Translations under genes and position numbers: made by a program | Shown: in pieces, positions 22,006 through 23,186 of the stretch | Layout of the letters: every line of letters starts with the position of its first letter | Numbering within the stretch: the first letter of the stretch is position 1 | The notes under the pieces: generated by a model | The model's input: the letters and a program-made list of their open reading frames with translations, nothing else | What the model was told of the DNA's origin: nothing | The model's database searches: none | Assembly (NCBI GenBank): GCA_002438065.1 | Contig: DJSP01000087.1 | Span: 1-23,186 of the forward strand | Length of the DNA: 23,186 bases | Source of the DNA: Caryophanales bacterium UBA6331 | GTDB lineage: Bacteria > Bacillota_I > Bacilli_A > RF39 > UBA660 | Direction: 5' to 3'

Positions 22006-22947
22006 ATGATTAGAAATCAAAATAATAATAAAATATTAATTATTTCTCATATGGCTGATTGTGATGGAATGGGAAGTGTAATATTAGGTATTAAATATTA
22101 TAATGATATAGATTACATTCTATGTGAATCAAGAGATTTAGAAGATTTACTTAAAGAAGATTTTAGTAATTATGAACAAATATTTATTTGTGATTTACCA
22201 TTTTCTAAAGAAACTATTAAAGATATTGAAAATAATTCTTATTTAAAAGAACATTTAAAACATTTTGATCATCATGAATCAAACGTAAACGATAATTCTT
22301 ATTCATTTGTAAATGAAGTTATTAGTATTGATGGCTTAAAAGTATCCGCTACATATTTATTTTATCAATATTTAAATACATTAAACGATAGATTAAATAT
22401 AAAATTTTATAAAGAATTTGTAGAAGGTATAAGAGCATATGATATATGGGATAAAAAGGGCAACTTTGAATTAGGAAAGAAAATTACTAATGTTTTTACC
22501 CTTATGGATCCAATAAGTTTTATAGAATACATTTGTTCATTAGACGATACTATTGAATTTAAAATAACTAAGGAAATAGATAATTTGATTTTATCTAATG
22601 AAAAGAAGATGAATAATTATTTTGAAAAAGCCTATGAAAAAATATCTATAACTGATTATAAAGATTATAAGATGGCTATAACTATTAATGAACAATATAG
22701 ATCTTTATTAGGCAACTATATTTGTAATAAGAATAAAGATATTGATTTTGTTTTAATTATTAATTTCGAAAGATTAACATGTTCATTAAGATGTGAAAAA
22801 GATGATGTGGATGTATCAATTATTGCAAAAGAATTTCATCATAATGGTGGCGGACACCCTAAAGCTTCTGGTTTTATATTAGATAGTGAATCTATTACTA
22901 AAGTTAAAAAATATATAGATTTATATTTAAATAATGTTTGTTTCTAA
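22006..22947 (+). CDS. DHH-family phosphoesterase, NrnB-like nanoRNase/oligoribonuclease
   Basis: This cytoplasmic Mn-dependent phosphodiesterase of the DHH/DHHA1 superfamily has 313 residues. The N-terminal DHH domain has HMADCDG (His15, Asp18, Asp20), ICDLPF (Asp63) and the signature FDHH (Asp88-His89-His90). The C-terminal DHHA1 domain ends with NGGGHPKASGF (280-290), the substrate-binding loop. Both parts are intact. The closest described group is NrnB, which degrades 2-5 nt RNA fragments and is distinct from NrnA. Cyclic dinucleotide breakdown products are alternative substrates. GGAG lies just upstream of the ATG. It ends the glycosyltransferase operon; a large hairpin with T6 follows about 55 bases later. 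Confidence 0.9.
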   Translation: MIRNQNNNKILIISHMADCDGMGSVILGIKYYNDIDYILCESRDLEDLLKEDFSNYEQIFICDLPFSKETIKDIENNSYLKEHLKHFDHHESNVNDNSYSFVNEVISIDGLKVSATYLFYQYLNTLNDRLNIKFYKEFVEGIRAYDIWDKKGNFELGKKITNVFTLMDPISFIEYICSLDDTIEFKITKEIDNLILSNEKKMNNYFEKAYEKISITDYKDYKMAITINEQYRSLLGNYICNKNKDIDFVLIINFERLTCSLRCEKDDVDVSIIAKEFHHNGGGHPKASGFILDSESITKVKKYIDLYLNNVCF

Positions 22948-23001
22948 ATAAATTTATTAATTCTATTTAAAAATTGAATAAAAAGTGATAAAATTTTAGA
23001 C

Positions 23002-23069
23002 ATGACATATACCTCATTTCTATGATTGTCTATATACTAAAATCATTATAGAGGAATATGTCATTTTTT
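23002..23069 (+). terminator. large imperfect hairpin followed by T-tract
   Basis: ATGACATAT (23002-23010) pairs with ATATGTCAT (23056-23064), CCTC (23012-23015) with GAGG (23051-23054) and ATGATT (23022-23027) with AATCAT (23041-23046), leaving an asymmetric internal loop and a 13-base apical loop. Six T residues follow directly. It probably ends the glycosyltransferase-phosphoesterase operon, though it is longer and more structured than the other terminators here and could belong to a small RNA. Confidence 0.55.
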
Positions 23070-23082
23070 GATAGGTGAAAAA

Positions 23083-23143
23083 ATATTTTCTATATAAAAA
23101 ATTTCAAAAAAGAGAGGGAATAAATAAAATATATAGAAAATAT
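23083..23143. repeat. 14-bp perfect inverted repeat at the window edge
   Basis: ATATTTTCTATATA (23083-23096) and TATATAGAAAATAT (23130-23143) are exact reverse complements separated by 33 bases that include a purine-rich AGAGAGGG. No gene is visible in this part. It could be the regulatory region of a gene beginning beyond the window. Confidence 0.6.
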
Positions 23144-23186
23144 AGATAAATAAAGAGAAAAACAGGTGGTAGTGAATAAAACTATT

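Noticed and set aside
23172..23186. Possible start of a gene, GTG AAT AAA ACT ATT, behind AGGTGG at the right edge
   Set aside because: Only five codons are available and the spacing to AGGTGG is tight; it cannot be judged without the next sequence.

Overview
This window is very AT-rich DNA with short intergenic gaps, Shine-Dalgarno sites of the AGGAGG type and standard stop codons (TGA ends the glycosyltransferase gene at 21722). It carries a complete GerA/GerB/GerC-type spore germination operon, a class III (oxygen-sensitive) ribonucleotide reductase and a YkuD L,D-transpeptidase. Together these point to an anaerobic, endospore-forming or formerly spore-forming Bacillota, most likely an uncultured low-GC Bacilli lineage. 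An initiator tRNA with a non-canonical anticodon stem may hint at affinity to the Mollicutes side of that group. There are no transposases of IS type, no CRISPR array and no prophage block.

Left part (1-4283, + strand): a membrane-anchored unknown protein followed by a 1039-residue protein that starts with a type IV prepilin (class III) signal and continues into five cysteine-paired repeats resembling InlB/MucBP-type surface repeats. A bidirectional hairpin closes this unit. Next (4284-8193) come a Crp/Fnr-family regulator and the divergent nrdD-nrdG-dut operon. They share a perfect 18-bp palindrome placed so that it could activate nrdD and repress the regulator's own gene. NrdD makes dNTPs from NTPs, NrdG installs its glycyl radical and Dut removes the dUTP that UTP reduction generates.

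Middle part (8303-16917): a stand-alone Rpn-family nuclease gene with a 12-bp tandem repeat; a tightly overlapping three-gene operon (short-chain dehydrogenase, methionine gamma-lyase-family PLP enzyme, small multidrug-export-family membrane protein); then, on the minus strand, the L,D-transpeptidase with a perfect consensus promoter, the germination receptor operon in the order A-C-B, and an unknown protein with an HEIAH metalloprotease-like motif.

Right part (16970-23186): twelve tRNA genes, all with encoded CCA: a single Arg tRNA, a six-gene minus-strand cluster (Leu-Val-Thr-Tyr-Gln-Lys) and a five-gene plus-strand cluster (Ser-fMet-Asp-Phe-Pro), the two clusters being divergent from a shared 240-bp promoter region. 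After them come a small membrane protein, an M23 peptidase with SH3 domain but no signal peptide, and an operon of a GT4 glycosyltransferase, a zinc-ribbon protein and a DHH-family phosphoesterase. The last 240 bp hold no complete gene but contain a large imperfect hairpin with a T-tract and a 14-bp inverted repeat.
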